A stretch of DNA of 64,000 nt, taken from JADKAV01 sp963733395 (GTDB lineage: Bacteria; Actinomycetota; Actinomycetes; S36-B12; UBA10799). The notes beneath the pieces are model-generated. The model saw nothing but the letters and a program-made list of their open reading frames with translations. It was not told the DNA's origin and did not search any database. Each line of letters opens with the position of its first letter. Within the stretch, counting starts at the first letter, position 1. Positions 8,004-16,256 of the stretch are shown in pieces. The stretch spans positions 248,001 to 312,000 of the forward strand of contig CAVTCZ010000019.1 in NCBI GenBank assembly GCA_963733395.1, given 5' to 3'. A program made the position numbers and the translations under genes.

Positions 8004-8762
8004 TCACCCCGCCACCGCTGCCCAATCGACGGTGAACTCCCCCAGCCGCCATCGAGTGACGCCGTCGCGCACCGGCCATTGCGCGTGCAGGGCCTGCGCC
8101 ATGGCGATCCATCGCTGCCTGGCCCCCCAGCGGGGCGCGGCATCCCAGGCGCGGTCCATGTCCGTGAGCAGGGCGTGCACCCGGGTGCCGGGAACATTGT
8201 CATGGATCAGCGCCTTCGGCAGCCGTGCGGCAACGTGGCTGGGCCGGTCCAACCCGGCCAATCGGCAGGACAGGGTGAGCCATCGCGGCGATCCGGCGTG
8301 GTCGATGCTCACCATCGAGGTCAATCGCCCCTGTTCGTCACAAGTGCCCTCCACCAGCCACCCTCCGGGTGCCAGTCGGCTTGCCATCAGTTGCCAGGCG
8401 GGGTCGACGTCCTCCCGGGGATACTGACGCAGGACGTTCGCAGCGCGGATGAGCAACGGCCGGCGGACGGTGGGGATCTCGAATCCGCCGTGGATGGCGA
8501 TGATCTGGCCCTGTGCGGCCGCCACCCGGTCACGATCGATCTCCACGCCGACGACTTCGACGCCCGGATTGAGCTCCACGAGGGTGCGCTGCCACCGCAC
8601 AGTGGTGGCGGGGTGGGCTCCGAAACCCACGTCGACCGCCAGGGGCTGATCGGTGCGGCGCAGTGCGGCAGCTGCGAGGTGGGCGATCCAGCGGTCGAAC
8701 CGGCGCAGTCTGTCGGTTCCCGTGGTGCCGCGGGTGACCTGGCCGACCGGCCGGGGGTTCAT
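8004..8762 (-). CDS. Class I SAM-dependent methyltransferase-like protein
   Basis: A 252-residue protein with a Rossmann methyltransferase pattern: motif I AVDVGFGAHPATT near residue 43, the acidic end of strand 2 VVGVEIDRDRV near 71, and a post-motif GGFEIPTVRRPLLIRAANVLRQY region. The substrate is unknown; I do not recognise a named subfamily. The ATG at 8762 overlaps the stop of the upstream DUF2516 gene (ATGA), so the two are coupled. The frame is open as far as 9134, but the coupled ATG is the natural start. Confidence 0.7.
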   Translation of the reverse strand: MNPRPVGQVTRGTTGTDRLRRFDRWIAHLAAAALRRTDQPLAVDVGFGAHPATTVRWQRTLVELNPGVEVVGVEIDRDRVAAAQGQIIAIHGGFEIPTVRRPLLIRAANVLRQYPREDVDPAWQLMASRLAPGGWLVEGTCDEQGRLTSMVSIDHAGSPRWLTLSCRLAGLDRPSHVAARLPKALIHDNVPGTRVHALLTDMDRAWDAAPRWGARQRWIAMAQALHAQWPVRDGVTRWRLGEFTVDWAAVAG

Positions 8763-9028
8763 CGACTCCCGGTGATCTCGCGAACCTTGGGTCGCACGTC
8801 GACGAGGTAGAACATCGTGACGATCACACCCACGATTCCGAGGAAGTTGACCGCCCCGAAGATGAAGATCACCGCGGCGCTGATGCCCAAGAACGCTGCC
8901 CACGCGATCTTGGACTGGCGCTCGACGGCGGGGAACGCCTCCGCCGGCCGCCGCAGTACGTCGATGAGGCCGAAGGCAGCCATCCCCAGGAAGAAGATGT
9001 TCAGGACCCAGGTCACAATTTCGATCAC
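8759..9028 (-). CDS. DUF2516 family membrane protein
   Basis: An 89-residue protein with three hydrophobic segments (about 4-22, 44-62 and 62-78) and a short basic, charged C terminus (DVRPKVREITG). It matches DUF2516, an actinobacterial family of unknown role. In mycobacteria the homologue (Rv0476) follows hbhA directly; here it is still within 1 kb of the HbhA-like gene but on the opposite strand with a methyltransferase in between. That conserved neighbourhood suggests a shared envelope function. Confidence 0.8.
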   Translation of the reverse strand: MIEIVTWVLNIFFLGMAAFGLIDVLRRPAEAFPAVERQSKIAWAAFLGISAAVIFIFGAVNFLGIVGVIVTMFYLVDVRPKVREITGSR

Positions 9029-9140
9029 CCATCCAGAGTACGTGACCGGGGGTTTGCGGCACCCGCGGCTCGCAGCGGGCGCACAAAGGGGCTCTGCGGG
9101 TGGTTCGGGCCGATCGGGGACGGGGCGCTGACACCTACCG

Positions 9141-9209
9141 GTGAGTCAAAGTCACACCCGGGAGTGAAAGTCACGCCGATTCTGACTCACGGGTGTGCGT
9201 TTCACTCAC
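9141..9209. repeat. Intergenic imperfect inverted repeat built from GAGTCA/GAGTGA words
   Basis: The left arm (9141-9170) contains GTGAGTCAAA and CACACCCG; the right arm (9184-9209) carries their near-complements CGGGTGTG and TTTCACTCAC. The arms pair over about 26 positions with few mismatches round a short middle. The surrounding space (9029-9361) holds no gene; apart from this repeat and the cspA terminator I see nothing in it. Confidence 0.7.
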
Positions 9210-9314
9210 GCCTGCGGATTCCGCAGCGCGCCGCCGGGAGAACCCGACCGGGTTCGATCGCCGGTCAGGACTGGCGACAATCCCGGAACAACCCATGGTT
9301 CGCAGTCGGGCATA

Positions 9315-9348
9315 CGAAAGGCCGGGTGGTCACCCACCCGGCCTTTCG
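9315..9348 (-). terminator. Hairpin terminator of the cold-shock gene
   Basis: A perfect 15-bp stem (CGAAAGGCCGGGTGG and its complement) with a 4-base loop lies 13 bases beyond the stop codon of the cold-shock gene. The long GC stem ending in a CTTTCG run is typical of strong actinobacterial terminators. Confidence 0.85.
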
Positions 9349-9361
9349 CAAAGATCCGTGA

Positions 9362-9574
9362 TTAGGACAACGGCACGACGGTGTCCGCCTGCGCGCCCTT
9401 CGGTCCTTGCACGATGGTGAACTCGACTCGCTGACCCTCTTGGAGGGACTTGTAGCCATCGGACTGGATCGCGCTCCAGTGCACGAAGACATCGCCTTCC
9501 TGGTCGTCCAGGGAGAGGAAGCCGTAGCCCTTTTCGGCATTGAACCACTTAACGGTTCCGCTGACACTGCTCAT
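9362..9574 (-). CDS. cspA: Cold-shock protein (CspA family)
   Basis: A 70-residue single cold-shock domain. RNP1 is KGYGFLSL (about residues 15-22) and RNP2 is VFVHWSAI (about 29-36), the nucleic-acid-binding strands of the OB fold. It acts as an RNA chaperone in the cytoplasm. The start is the ATG at 9574 (MSSVSGTVKWF). It lies downstream of the threonine-synthase paralogue on the same strand. The actinobacterial version of this cluster usually also holds a small MoaD/ThiS-like gene, which is absent here (the 123-base gap has no frame for one). Confidence 0.93.
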   Translation of the reverse strand: MSSVSGTVKWFNAEKGYGFLSLDDQEGDVFVHWSAIQSDGYKSLQEGQRVEFTIVQGPKGAQADTVVPLS

Positions 9575-9697
9575 GTGTTGTGTTGTCCTTGCTGTGTTTC
9601 TGAAAGCCACGCGGCGGTCGGCCGCGCGGGATCACGATGTGACCACTGCCTACTCTACGCGATCTTGCGGCTTTCGGGAACATGACCCACCGAATCG

Positions 9698-10933
9698 TCA
9701 ACTGATGGCTGCGCGGACCTCGTCCACATCCGGGCGGATGGTGGCCGTCGGCTTGGCGAAATCCATCACCGCATCGAGGGTCTTCAGGCCATCGCCGGTG
9801 TTGAGGATGACCGTCTCCGCCTCCGGATCCAGCGCCCCCTCCTTGATGAGGTGGCGCAGTGTGCCGACCACCACACCGCCGGCGGTCTCGGCGAAGATCC
9901 CCTCGGTGCGCGCCAGCAGCCGGATGCCCTCGACCACCTCTTCGTCGCTGACGGCCGCGATCGAGCCGCCAGTGCGGCGCACCACATCGAGGGCGTAAGG
10001 GCCGTCTGCGGGGTTGCCGATGGCCAGCGACTTGGCGATGGTGGCAGGCTTCACGGGCTTCACGATGTCCCAACCGGCGTCGAATGCCTGGGCGACCGGG
10101 GAACAACCCGTCGCCTGTGCCCCGAAGACGGCGTAGGGCGTTTCGTCGATGAGACCGAGCGCGGCCAGTTCCCGCCACGCCTTGTCCACCTTGGTCAGCA
10201 GGGACCCGGACGCGACCGGGGCGACGACCTGGGCCGGAGTCCGCCAGCCCAGTTGCTCGGCGATCTCGTAGCCCATCGACTTCGAGCCCTCGGCGTAGTA
10301 CGGACGGATGTTGACGTTGACGAAGCCCCAGGTTTGGGAGAAGTCCTCGCCGATGATCTCGGAACACAACCGGTTGACGTCGTCGTAGTTGCCCTCGACG
10401 GCCAGCAGGATGCCGCCGTACGTGGCCGTCGTGATGGTCTTGCCGGCTTCGAGGTCGTGCGGGATGACCACGACCGATCCCTGCCCGCCCCGGGCGGCAG
10501 CGGCCGCGACGGCGTGGGCGAGGTTGCCGGTGGACGCGCAGGCCAGGGTGGTCAGGCCCAGGGCCCGCGCGGCCGACTGTGCGACGGCCACGACGCGGTC
10601 CTTGAACGAGTGGGTGGGGTTGCCGGAGTCGTCCTTCACCCACAGGCTGCGCATGCCCAGTTCGGCAGCCAGGTTGTCGGCCGTGTGCAGGCGGGTCCAG
10701 CCAGGCGCCAGGTTCGGCTCGGCGGCGGCGGTGGGCCGGACGGGCAGCAGGTCCTTGTAGCGCCACAGGGAGCTGGGGCCGGACTCGATGTCGGCGCGGG
10801 TGATCGCCGGGAAGTCGTAGGCGACCTCCAGCGGGCCGAAGCACTCGATACAGGCGTAGGCGGCGCCGAGGTCGTACGTTGCGCCGCACTCGCGACAGGT
10901 GAGGCCGATTGCGCTACCGAGGTCGATCGTCAT
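9698..10933 (-). CDS. thrC: Threonine synthase-family PLP enzyme with N-terminal zinc-ribbon-like region
   Basis: A 411-residue fold-II PLP enzyme. An N-terminal rubredoxin-like pair of cysteines (LTCRECGATY, AYACIECFG) precedes the PLP lysine in NPTHSFKDR (about residue 115) and the phosphate loop GSLLTK. Classical ThrC turns O-phosphohomoserine into threonine. This Cys-rich paralogue is common in actinobacteria next to a MoaD-like sulfur carrier and GpgS, and here it sits directly behind a SAM-I riboswitch. Riboswitch control argues for a role in methionine/sulfur metabolism, perhaps using phosphohomoserine with a sulfur donor, but that is inference. Start: ATG 10933, preceded by an AAGGA ribosome-binding site. 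Confidence 0.85.
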   Translation of the reverse strand: MTIDLGSAIGLTCRECGATYDLGAAYACIECFGPLEVAYDFPAITRADIESGPSSLWRYKDLLPVRPTAAAEPNLAPGWTRLHTADNLAAELGMRSLWVKDDSGNPTHSFKDRVVAVAQSAARALGLTTLACASTGNLAHAVAAAAARGGQGSVVVIPHDLEAGKTITTATYGGILLAVEGNYDDVNRLCSEIIGEDFSQTWGFVNVNIRPYYAEGSKSMGYEIAEQLGWRTPAQVVAPVASGSLLTKVDKAWRELAALGLIDETPYAVFGAQATGCSPVAQAFDAGWDIVKPVKPATIAKSLAIGNPADGPYALDVVRRTGGSIAAVSDEEVVEGIRLLARTEGIFAETAGGVVVGTLRHLIKEGALDPEAETVILNTGDGLKTLDAVMDFAKPTATIRPDVDEVRAAIS

Positions 10934-10940
10934 GGTGTTC

Positions 10941-11046
10941 CTTCGCATCTTCCCGCTGCTGCGGCCGGAGTTGGCACCGTTCCCGCCTTGGGCGGTAGGT
11001 TGCCGGGGCTTCGACGGGCCGGTCCCTCTGCCCCTCTGGATGAGGT
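10941..11046 (-). promoter_or_regulatory. SAM-I (S-box) riboswitch in front of the threonine-synthase paralogue
   Basis: The RNA read from 11046 downwards has the S-box core: CAGAGGGGC, GAGGGACCGGCCC, then GAAGCCCCGGCAACC, a variable stem GCCCAAGGCGGG-like, GGTGCCAACTCC, and GATGCGAAGGA. These correspond to the conserved core of SAM-I aptamers. The last segment contains the ribosome-binding site, so SAM binding probably blocks translation of the gene starting at 10933. The P1 stem as I read it is weak (CATC/GATG), so boundaries are approximate. Confidence 0.85.
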
Positions 11047-11097
11047 CAAGGGAATTGTGACACGCTGGGCACGACCAACGGACTCCTGGGGGGCGGC

Positions 11098-12042
11098 GTG
11101 ACCGAGCATGTTCAGCCATGGCTTGACCACCGCACGTCCACTGCCGGCGACTGGGACGCCGCGGAGTTGCTGGCCGGCAAGGATGCCTCCGTGGCAGTGG
11201 TCCTGCCGGCGCTCAACGAGGCACGAACGGTGGGCCAGATCGTGGGGGTCATCCACGACGAGCTGCACGGCTCGCTGGTCGATGACCTGGTCGTGCTCGA
11301 CTCCGGGTCCGACGACGACACTGCTGCGGTGGCCGCCGCCCACGGCGCCCGGGTGGTGGCGATGGCGGACGTGTTCCCCGGACTGCCGCCGCTGCGTGGC
11401 AAGGGCGAGGCGATGTGGCGGGCGCTCGCGGCAACCGAGGCCGACTTGGTGGTGTTCGTGGACGCGGACCTGCGCTCCTTCACCGCCGACTACATCACGG
11501 GGCTGCTCGGCCCGCTGCTCACCGATCCCAGCGTCCACCTGGTGAAGGCCGTGTACGAGCGACCACTGGTGGAGGGGGAGTCGGTGGTGCCCGCCGGAGG
11601 TGGCCGCGTCACCGAACTGGTCGCCCGCCCGCTGCTCAATCTGTACTGGCCGCAACTGGCCGGCGTGATCCAGCCGCTGGCCGGCGAGTACGCCGCCCGC
11701 CGCACCCTGCTCGAGCGGCTACCGTTCCCGGTGGGTTACGGCGTGGAGTTCGCGATGCTCGTGGACACCGCCGAGTTGCTCGGTGTCGACGCGATCGCAC
11801 AAGTGGATCTCGGGGTGCGCCTGCACCGCCACCACGACGAGCGCAAGCTCGGTCTGATGGCCGCCCAGATCATCCAGACGGCGCTGCGCCGGCTCGACCC
11901 GCAAACCCATGCGTCGCGCTCGATCGGACAGGCGATGGCCCAGTACGACCGGGTGGGTCATGACTTCGTGGGTACCTGGCATGCGATCGTCGACGTGGAG
12001 CGCCCGCCGCTGGCCACCGCGCCGATCGGGCGGTGGGTCTGA
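11098..12042 (+). CDS. gpgS: Glucosyl-3-phosphoglycerate synthase
   Basis: GT81 enzyme that transfers glucose from a nucleotide donor to 3-phosphoglycerate, the first step to glucosylglycerate and, in mycobacteria, methylglucose lipopolysaccharide. The 314-residue protein shows VVLPALNEARTV (about 34-45), the metal-binding VFVDADLRSF, RGKGEAMWRAL, PLAGEYAARR, GYGVEFAMLVD and the RLHRHHDERKLG block: all GpgS hallmarks. The start is a GTG at 11098, divergent from the SAM riboswitch leader. The stop overlaps the next gene (TGATG). Confidence 0.92.
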   Translation: MTEHVQPWLDHRTSTAGDWDAAELLAGKDASVAVVLPALNEARTVGQIVGVIHDELHGSLVDDLVVLDSGSDDDTAAVAAAHGARVVAMADVFPGLPPLRGKGEAMWRALAATEADLVVFVDADLRSFTADYITGLLGPLLTDPSVHLVKAVYERPLVEGESVVPAGGGRVTELVARPLLNLYWPQLAGVIQPLAGEYAARRTLLERLPFPVGYGVEFAMLVDTAELLGVDAIAQVDLGVRLHRHHDERKLGLMAAQIIQTALRRLDPQTHASRSIGQAMAQYDRVGHDFVGTWHAIVDVERPPLATAPIGRWV

Positions 12043-12470
12043 TGCGCCCAGTCGTCCTGCTCAACGCCGTGAACCTGACGACTGCCACCGGCCTGCTCAT
12101 CGCCCGTGCCGCGCGCTGCGACGTGACGCGCCGCGGCGACTTCTGGCAGGCCACCGGCTATCGGTGGCGGTTCCCACCGGCCGGGGCGGTCACCGTCGGC
12201 TGCGTCGTGCTCAGCCGGGAGCCGGTGTCGGAGCGTGTGTGGCAGCACGAGACATCCCACATGCGCCAGTACGCGCTGCTCGGTCCGGCATTCTGGCCCG
12301 CCTACGCGCTGGCGGCGGGTTGGTCGTGGGTGCGCACCGGCGACTGGTGGTCGCGCAACGTCTTCGAGCGCCGCGCCGGGTTGGCGGCCGGCGGTTATGT
12401 CGAACGCCCGCTCAGACGTTCTGGGACACGGCCTTCCGGCGCGCCTGCCGCTGCCGCTGCAACCGCCTGA
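12042..12470 (+). CDS. Small uncharacterised protein with HETSH motif, coupled to gpgS
   Basis: A 142-residue protein of unknown function. It contains WQHETSHMRQY (near residue 70), an HExxH-type metal-binding pattern, followed by hydrophobic Trp-rich stretches (FWPAYALAAGWSWVRTGDWW) that could be membrane-associated. The ATG at 12042 overlaps the gpgS stop by one base, so it is translationally coupled. The last 20 codons (APAAAAATA end) overlap the convergent DUF3263 gene by 59 bases, unusual enough that the true end may be earlier. A zinc-peptidase-like role is possible but unproven. Confidence 0.6.
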   Translation: MRPVVLLNAVNLTTATGLLIARAARCDVTRRGDFWQATGYRWRFPPAGAVTVGCVVLSREPVSERVWQHETSHMRQYALLGPAFWPAYALAAGWSWVRTGDWWSRNVFERRAGLAAGGYVERPLRRSGTRPSGAPAAAAATA

Positions 12471-12651
12471 CGACCACCGGCTCGGTCTGCAGGGCGTCGG
12501 GCTTGTCCAGCAGGCCGTTGAGTACCTGGTAGTAGCGCGTGGGGGACAGGTGGAACTGCTCGCGGATCGCCTCCTGCTTGGCCCCCTCGAAGCGCCACCA
12601 CTGCTTCTCGAACTCGAGGATCGCTCGTTCGCGATCCGACAGCGACTGCAT
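12412..12651 (-). CDS. DUF3263 family protein
   Basis: A 79-residue helical, basic protein of the actinobacterial DUF3263 family, recognisable from LSDRERAILEFEKQWW at the N terminus and the HLSPTRYYQVLNGLLD core, which resembles a helix-turn-helix. Its role is unknown. It overlaps the 3' end of the HETSH gene on the opposite strand and starts one base after the stop of the upstream ion channel gene, so it is probably in an operon with it. Confidence 0.8.
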   Translation of the reverse strand: MQSLSDRERAILEFEKQWWRFEGAKQEAIREQFHLSPTRYYQVLNGLLDKPDALQTEPVVVRRLQRQRQARRKAVSQNV

Positions 12652-13314
12652 CTAGACCTCCGGTTCGGGCAAAGGATCCTGTGGTTGGTCGGACCCGAGC
12701 TGACTGCTTGCGAACTTCTGGGCCACTGTCGCAGTGAGGACTGACAAAATCAGGAAACCGTTGATCATCAACGTCACCGCGATCATCCGCCCGGTCAGCG
12801 TGACCGGGTACATGTCGCCGTAGCCGACGGTGGAGATCGTTTCGGCCGCCCACCAGAGGGCGTCGCCGAAGCTCTTGATCGTCGCCCCGGGCGCTTTGCG
12901 CTCCACCACCATCACCGCCAGCGACGACACCAGGACGACCAGGGTCGTGACGTACAGCAGGTACATCCGCACGCGGGCGCCGAACCTGCCGCGGGTGTGT
13001 CGGGCGACCTCGTAGGTGACGTGGAAGATGAGGAACACCCGCAGCGGCGGGAAGAGGACCCCGATCGCCTGCAACACGTGGGTGCGGATGTAGTTGCCCC
13101 GGTCGGGCGCGAGGGCCAGCGAGATGAGGTAGTCGGCCAGGAAGACGGCCCATGCGATCAGCGTCAGGCGACGGCCGGCGATGTGGTGTTGTTCGAGCGT
13201 GGCCAGATGCGGATCCACCGCCAGGGCGAACCCCACCAGGAACAGCAGCCCGGCCAGGAACAACGGATAGCGGGCGATGCGGCGGTACTTCTGGTACGTC
13301 GCCTCGCTGGCCAT
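12652..13314 (-). CDS. Voltage-gated-type potassium channel protein
   Basis: A 220-residue protein with six likely membrane segments. The pore loop carries the potassium selectivity filter TISTVGYGD (about residues 160-168), preceded by the DALWWAAET pore helix, and two hydrophobic helices flank it (Ion_trans_2 type). Two to four more hydrophobic segments lie in the N-terminal 110 residues, with ARHTRGRFGARVRMY as a charged S4-like stretch but too few regularly spaced Arg to claim voltage sensing. No RCK/TrkA domain is attached. It is followed immediately by the DUF3263 gene. Confidence 0.85.
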   Translation of the reverse strand: MASEATYQKYRRIARYPLFLAGLLFLVGFALAVDPHLATLEQHHIAGRRLTLIAWAVFLADYLISLALAPDRGNYIRTHVLQAIGVLFPPLRVFLIFHVTYEVARHTRGRFGARVRMYLLYVTTLVVLVSSLAVMVVERKAPGATIKSFGDALWWAAETISTVGYGDMYPVTLTGRMIAVTLMINGFLILSVLTATVAQKFASSQLGSDQPQDPLPEPEV

Positions 13315-13402
13315 GGCTCAAGCATGCTGGCCGGGTCGTGACGATCCGGGCAGTGACACGGCGCTGGTGGTGCCGGCCGCGGCCCAGGGCAGAATCGCCA
13401 GA

Positions 13403-14317
13403 GTGCAGACCGCCCGGCTCTCAGCGTGGTTGCCCTACTGGTGGGTGCTGGCGTTCGTGTGGGGCTCGAGCTTCTTCCTGATCAAGATCGCGCTGGAATC
13501 GTTCGTCCCGTTGCAGGTCACGTTCGCGCGGGTCCTCTTCGGGTTCCTCGCGGTGGTGGCCGTGGTCGTGGCGCAGCGACGACGGCTGCCGCGCTGGGGT
13601 GCCGTGTGGGGACATGCCGCGTTCGTGGGCGTGATGACCAACGTCATCCCGTTCACGCTCTTCGCCTGGGCCGAGACCCGGGTCTCCAGTGTCCTGGCCG
13701 GCCTGTTCAACGCCGCCACGCCGCTGTTCACGGCACTGTTCGCGCTGGCCATCGTTCCCTCCGAACGGCTGACCAGACAGCGGGTGCTCGGCCTGTTCAT
13801 CGGCTTTGTCGGAGTGATGGTCGTCATGGGGGTGTGGCAGGGGCTGTCCGGTGACTTCGTCGGCTCGCTGGCCTGTCTGGGGGCAACCGTCTGCTACGGC
13901 GTCGGCGTGCCCTGGACCCGGCGGTTCCTGGCCGCCCGGCCGGAGGGGGGACCGTCCCTGATGGGGGCGCAATTGCTGTGCTCCACGCTGATCATGGGGC
14001 TGGCCTGTGCCCTGTGGACCCCGCGGCCGGCGCAGGTCCTGGGGACCTCCGTGCTGGCGGTGGTCGTGCTCGGTGCGCTGGCCACGGGCCTGGCCTTCAT
14101 CTGGATGTACCGGGTCATCGCCCTGGCCGGTTCGGTGGTCAGCACCTCGGTCACCTACGCCACCCCGGTTGTCTCCACGTTCCTGGGGATCCTGGTGCTG
14201 GGCGAAGCGCTCACCTGGAACCAGCCGGTGGGCGCAGTGATCGTGCTGATCGGTGCGGCGCTGGTCCAGGGGTTGATCGGGCGCCGGGTCAGTGCACGCC
14301 CGCCATCATCTGCTTGA
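13403..14317 (+). CDS. EamA/RhaT-family (DMT) transporter
   Basis: A 304-residue membrane protein with ten predicted helices in two EamA repeats. The first repeat opens with WVLAFVWGSSFFLIKIAL; the second includes the typical VTYATPVVSTFLGILVLGE. Members export amino acids, nucleosides or drugs; no substrate can be assigned. The frame is open from 13277, but the GTG at 13403 gives the normal N terminus (QTARLSAWLPYWW). Its 3' end overlaps the convergent peptide transporter gene by 29 bases. Confidence 0.85.
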   Translation: MQTARLSAWLPYWWVLAFVWGSSFFLIKIALESFVPLQVTFARVLFGFLAVVAVVVAQRRRLPRWGAVWGHAAFVGVMTNVIPFTLFAWAETRVSSVLAGLFNAATPLFTALFALAIVPSERLTRQRVLGLFIGFVGVMVVMGVWQGLSGDFVGSLACLGATVCYGVGVPWTRRFLAARPEGGPSLMGAQLLCSTLIMGLACALWTPRPAQVLGTSVLAVVVLGALATGLAFIWMYRVIALAGSVVSTSVTYATPVVSTFLGILVLGEALTWNQPVGAVIVLIGAALVQGLIGRRVSARPPSSA

Positions 14318-15776
14318 GCCGGGGCACGAACAGGAATGCGATCACTGCGGCGCCCACGGCCATCAGCCCGAACGTGGTGAACACGCGCACGTAGTTGTCG
14401 CCGATGCGCGAGAGGATCTGCGCGCCGATCGTGTCGCCGACCGACACCGCGAGGAACCACAGCGCCAGCATCTGGCCCTCCATGCCGGGCGGTGCCAGCC
14501 GGGTGGAGGCACTGAGGCCGATCGGGGAGAGCAGCAACTCCGCCCAGGTCTGGATCAGGTAGACGCCGACCAGCCACCAGACAGCGACCTCCGCCCCGGT
14601 CTCGGCGGACATCGCCGGGACGATCATGATCAGGAAACTCAGGCCGATGCCGAGCAGCGCCCACGCGAACTTCAGCGGGGTGGACGGCGCCCGGTCCCCC
14701 AACTTCGACCAGACCGCAGCGAAGATCGGCGCGAAGATGATGATGAAGATCGGGTTGATCGACTGCAGCCAGGGAACGGGGATCGTGAAACCGCCCACCG
14801 TCAGGTCCGTGCTCTCTTCGGCGAACACGCTCAGCGTCGACCCGGCCTGGTCGTAGATCATCCAGAAGATCGCCGCGCCGATGAACAGGCCGAGGAAGGC
14901 GTGCAGGCGCGACATCTGCGGCTTGGTCAGCCCGGGGGTGCGGAACATCCGCACGAAGTAGACCACCGGCACCACCAGGATGAAGATCGCCAGGATGTCC
15001 ACCAGATCGGTGACCTCGAAGCCGAACAGCCAGGCGTCCAGCAGAGTCAGGACCACGATGCCGCCGACCGAGGCGCCGATGATCGCGAAGACGTTGCGCT
15101 TCTGCCTCGGGCTGGCCGGGTTGGGCACGGTCAACCCGATGCCGGCCAGGGTCTTGCGGCCGCCGACGACGTACTGGATGACCCCCACCGTCATGCCGAT
15201 CGCCGCCGCGCCGAAGGCCCAGTGCCAGCCGCGGCTGTCCATGAGGTACCCGGTGACCAGCGGGGCCACGAAGGCGCCGAGGTTGATGCCCATGTAGAAG
15301 ATCGAGAAGCCGGAGTCCCGCTTGGTGTCGTGATCGTGGTACAGCTCGCCGACCATCGCGGAGATGTTCGGTTTCAGCAGGCCGGTGCCCAAGGCGATCA
15401 GCAACAGGCCCAGCCAGAACGTGATCTCGGTGGGCATGGCCATCGAGTAGTGCCCGCAGGCGATGACGATGCCGCCCACGAGGACCGCGCGCCGGTAGCC
15501 CCAGACGCGGTCTGCGATCCAGCCGCCCAGCAGCGGGAACAGGTAGACCAGCGCGACGTACGTGCCGTAGACGGCCGACGCGGTCGAGGTGCTCATGCCC
15601 AAGCCGGGTCCGGGAGGGGTGGCGCCGTCCGGCGGGGCGACCAAGTAGAGCACCAGCAGCGCCCGCATGCCGTAGTAGGAGAACCGCTCCCAGAACTCGG
15701 TGAAGAACAGCGTCGAGAGGCCGGCCGGATGACCGAAGAAGGTGCGTTCCGATCCGGTGGCGACGGCAGCGCTCAT
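14289..15776 (-). CDS. POT/PTR2-family proton-coupled di/tripeptide transporter
   Basis: A 495-residue member of the POT family. It has the proton-coupling ExxERFxYYG motif (EFWERFSYYGMRALL, about residues 27-41), the PTR2 loop GGWIADRVWGYRRA (about 85-98) and the FSIFYMGINLGAFVAPL block; about fourteen membrane segments are visible. It imports di- and tripeptides with protons. The ATG at 15776 is preceded by AGGAGGACCC, a strong ribosome-binding site, which decides the start although the frame is open far upstream. Confidence 0.9.
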   Translation of the reverse strand: MSAAVATGSERTFFGHPAGLSTLFFTEFWERFSYYGMRALLVLYLVAPPDGATPPGPGLGMSTSTASAVYGTYVALVYLFPLLGGWIADRVWGYRRAVLVGGIVIACGHYSMAMPTEITFWLGLLLIALGTGLLKPNISAMVGELYHDHDTKRDSGFSIFYMGINLGAFVAPLVTGYLMDSRGWHWAFGAAAIGMTVGVIQYVVGGRKTLAGIGLTVPNPASPRQKRNVFAIIGASVGGIVVLTLLDAWLFGFEVTDLVDILAIFILVVPVVYFVRMFRTPGLTKPQMSRLHAFLGLFIGAAIFWMIYDQAGSTLSVFAEESTDLTVGGFTIPVPWLQSINPIFIIIFAPIFAAVWSKLGDRAPSTPLKFAWALLGIGLSFLIMIVPAMSAETGAEVAVWWLVGVYLIQTWAELLLSPIGLSASTRLAPPGMEGQMLALWFLAVSVGDTIGAQILSRIGDNYVRVFTTFGLMAVGAAVIAFLFVPRLKQMMAGVH

Positions 15777-15875
15777 GGGTCCTCCTGGGCGGGCGATGAT
15801 CGAGGCTACTGCCCCCGTGGCGGGGGTTGCCGCTCCACGCGCAGGAGGTTGCGAGCTGCTCACGCGCGGCCCGCG

Positions 15876-15926
15876 CCGTTGTCGGTTTGAATCGCCCCGA
15901 AACCAACCGCCATGTCTCGGAACATC
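15876..15926. repeat. 51-bp direct repeat, copy 1
   Basis: Starts CCGTTGTCGGTTTGAATCG and ends TGTCTCGGAACATC. It is repeated at 16257-16307 with a single mismatch (AACCGCC here, AACTGCC there). Its first 13 bases are the 3' half of the 25-bp word described at 16099-16220. Confidence 0.95.
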
Positions 15927-16098
15927 GGCGGACACTTCAGTCTCACGACAGGACGGTTCGGGGTGGGGTCCATGCGGTATTCGGTGCGGTGGACGCGACG
16001 GTGATGTGGTGAATCCGGCGCCTTCGGCAGCACCAGACCCACGCTGGCCGAGACAGCCGCACCAACGTCGACGGTGACGGCGCGCAGTCCTCGCCGCC

Positions 16099-16220
16099 GC
16101 GACTGTTGCACCGTTGCGCCCCGACTGCCGCGACTGTTGCACGGTTGTCGGTTTGCGGACCCTGAAACCAGCAACCGCGCAACACTCGCGCCCAAGGACC
16201 AGCAACCGCGCAACACTCGC
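16099..16220. repeat. Cluster of 18-25-bp words in both orientations (family 1, locus A)
   Basis: Forward copies of the word beginning GCGACTGTTGC and continuing to GTTGTCGGTTT lie at 16099-16116 (short) and 16130-16154. Reverse-complement copies (AAACCAGCAACC to GCAACACTCGC) lie at 16165-16189 and 16198-16220. The same word occurs five times at 58546-58698. The gene-free space 15777-16481 contains nothing else I can identify. Confidence 0.9.
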
Positions 16221-16256
16221 ATCAGGGGCAGGGACCCAGAGACCGCGACCGCCGCA

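Noticed and set aside
14292..15890. A 532-residue open frame antisense to the POT transporter
   Set aside because: Same GC artefact; low-complexity His/Asp/Gln-rich product and a strongly supported gene on the other strand.
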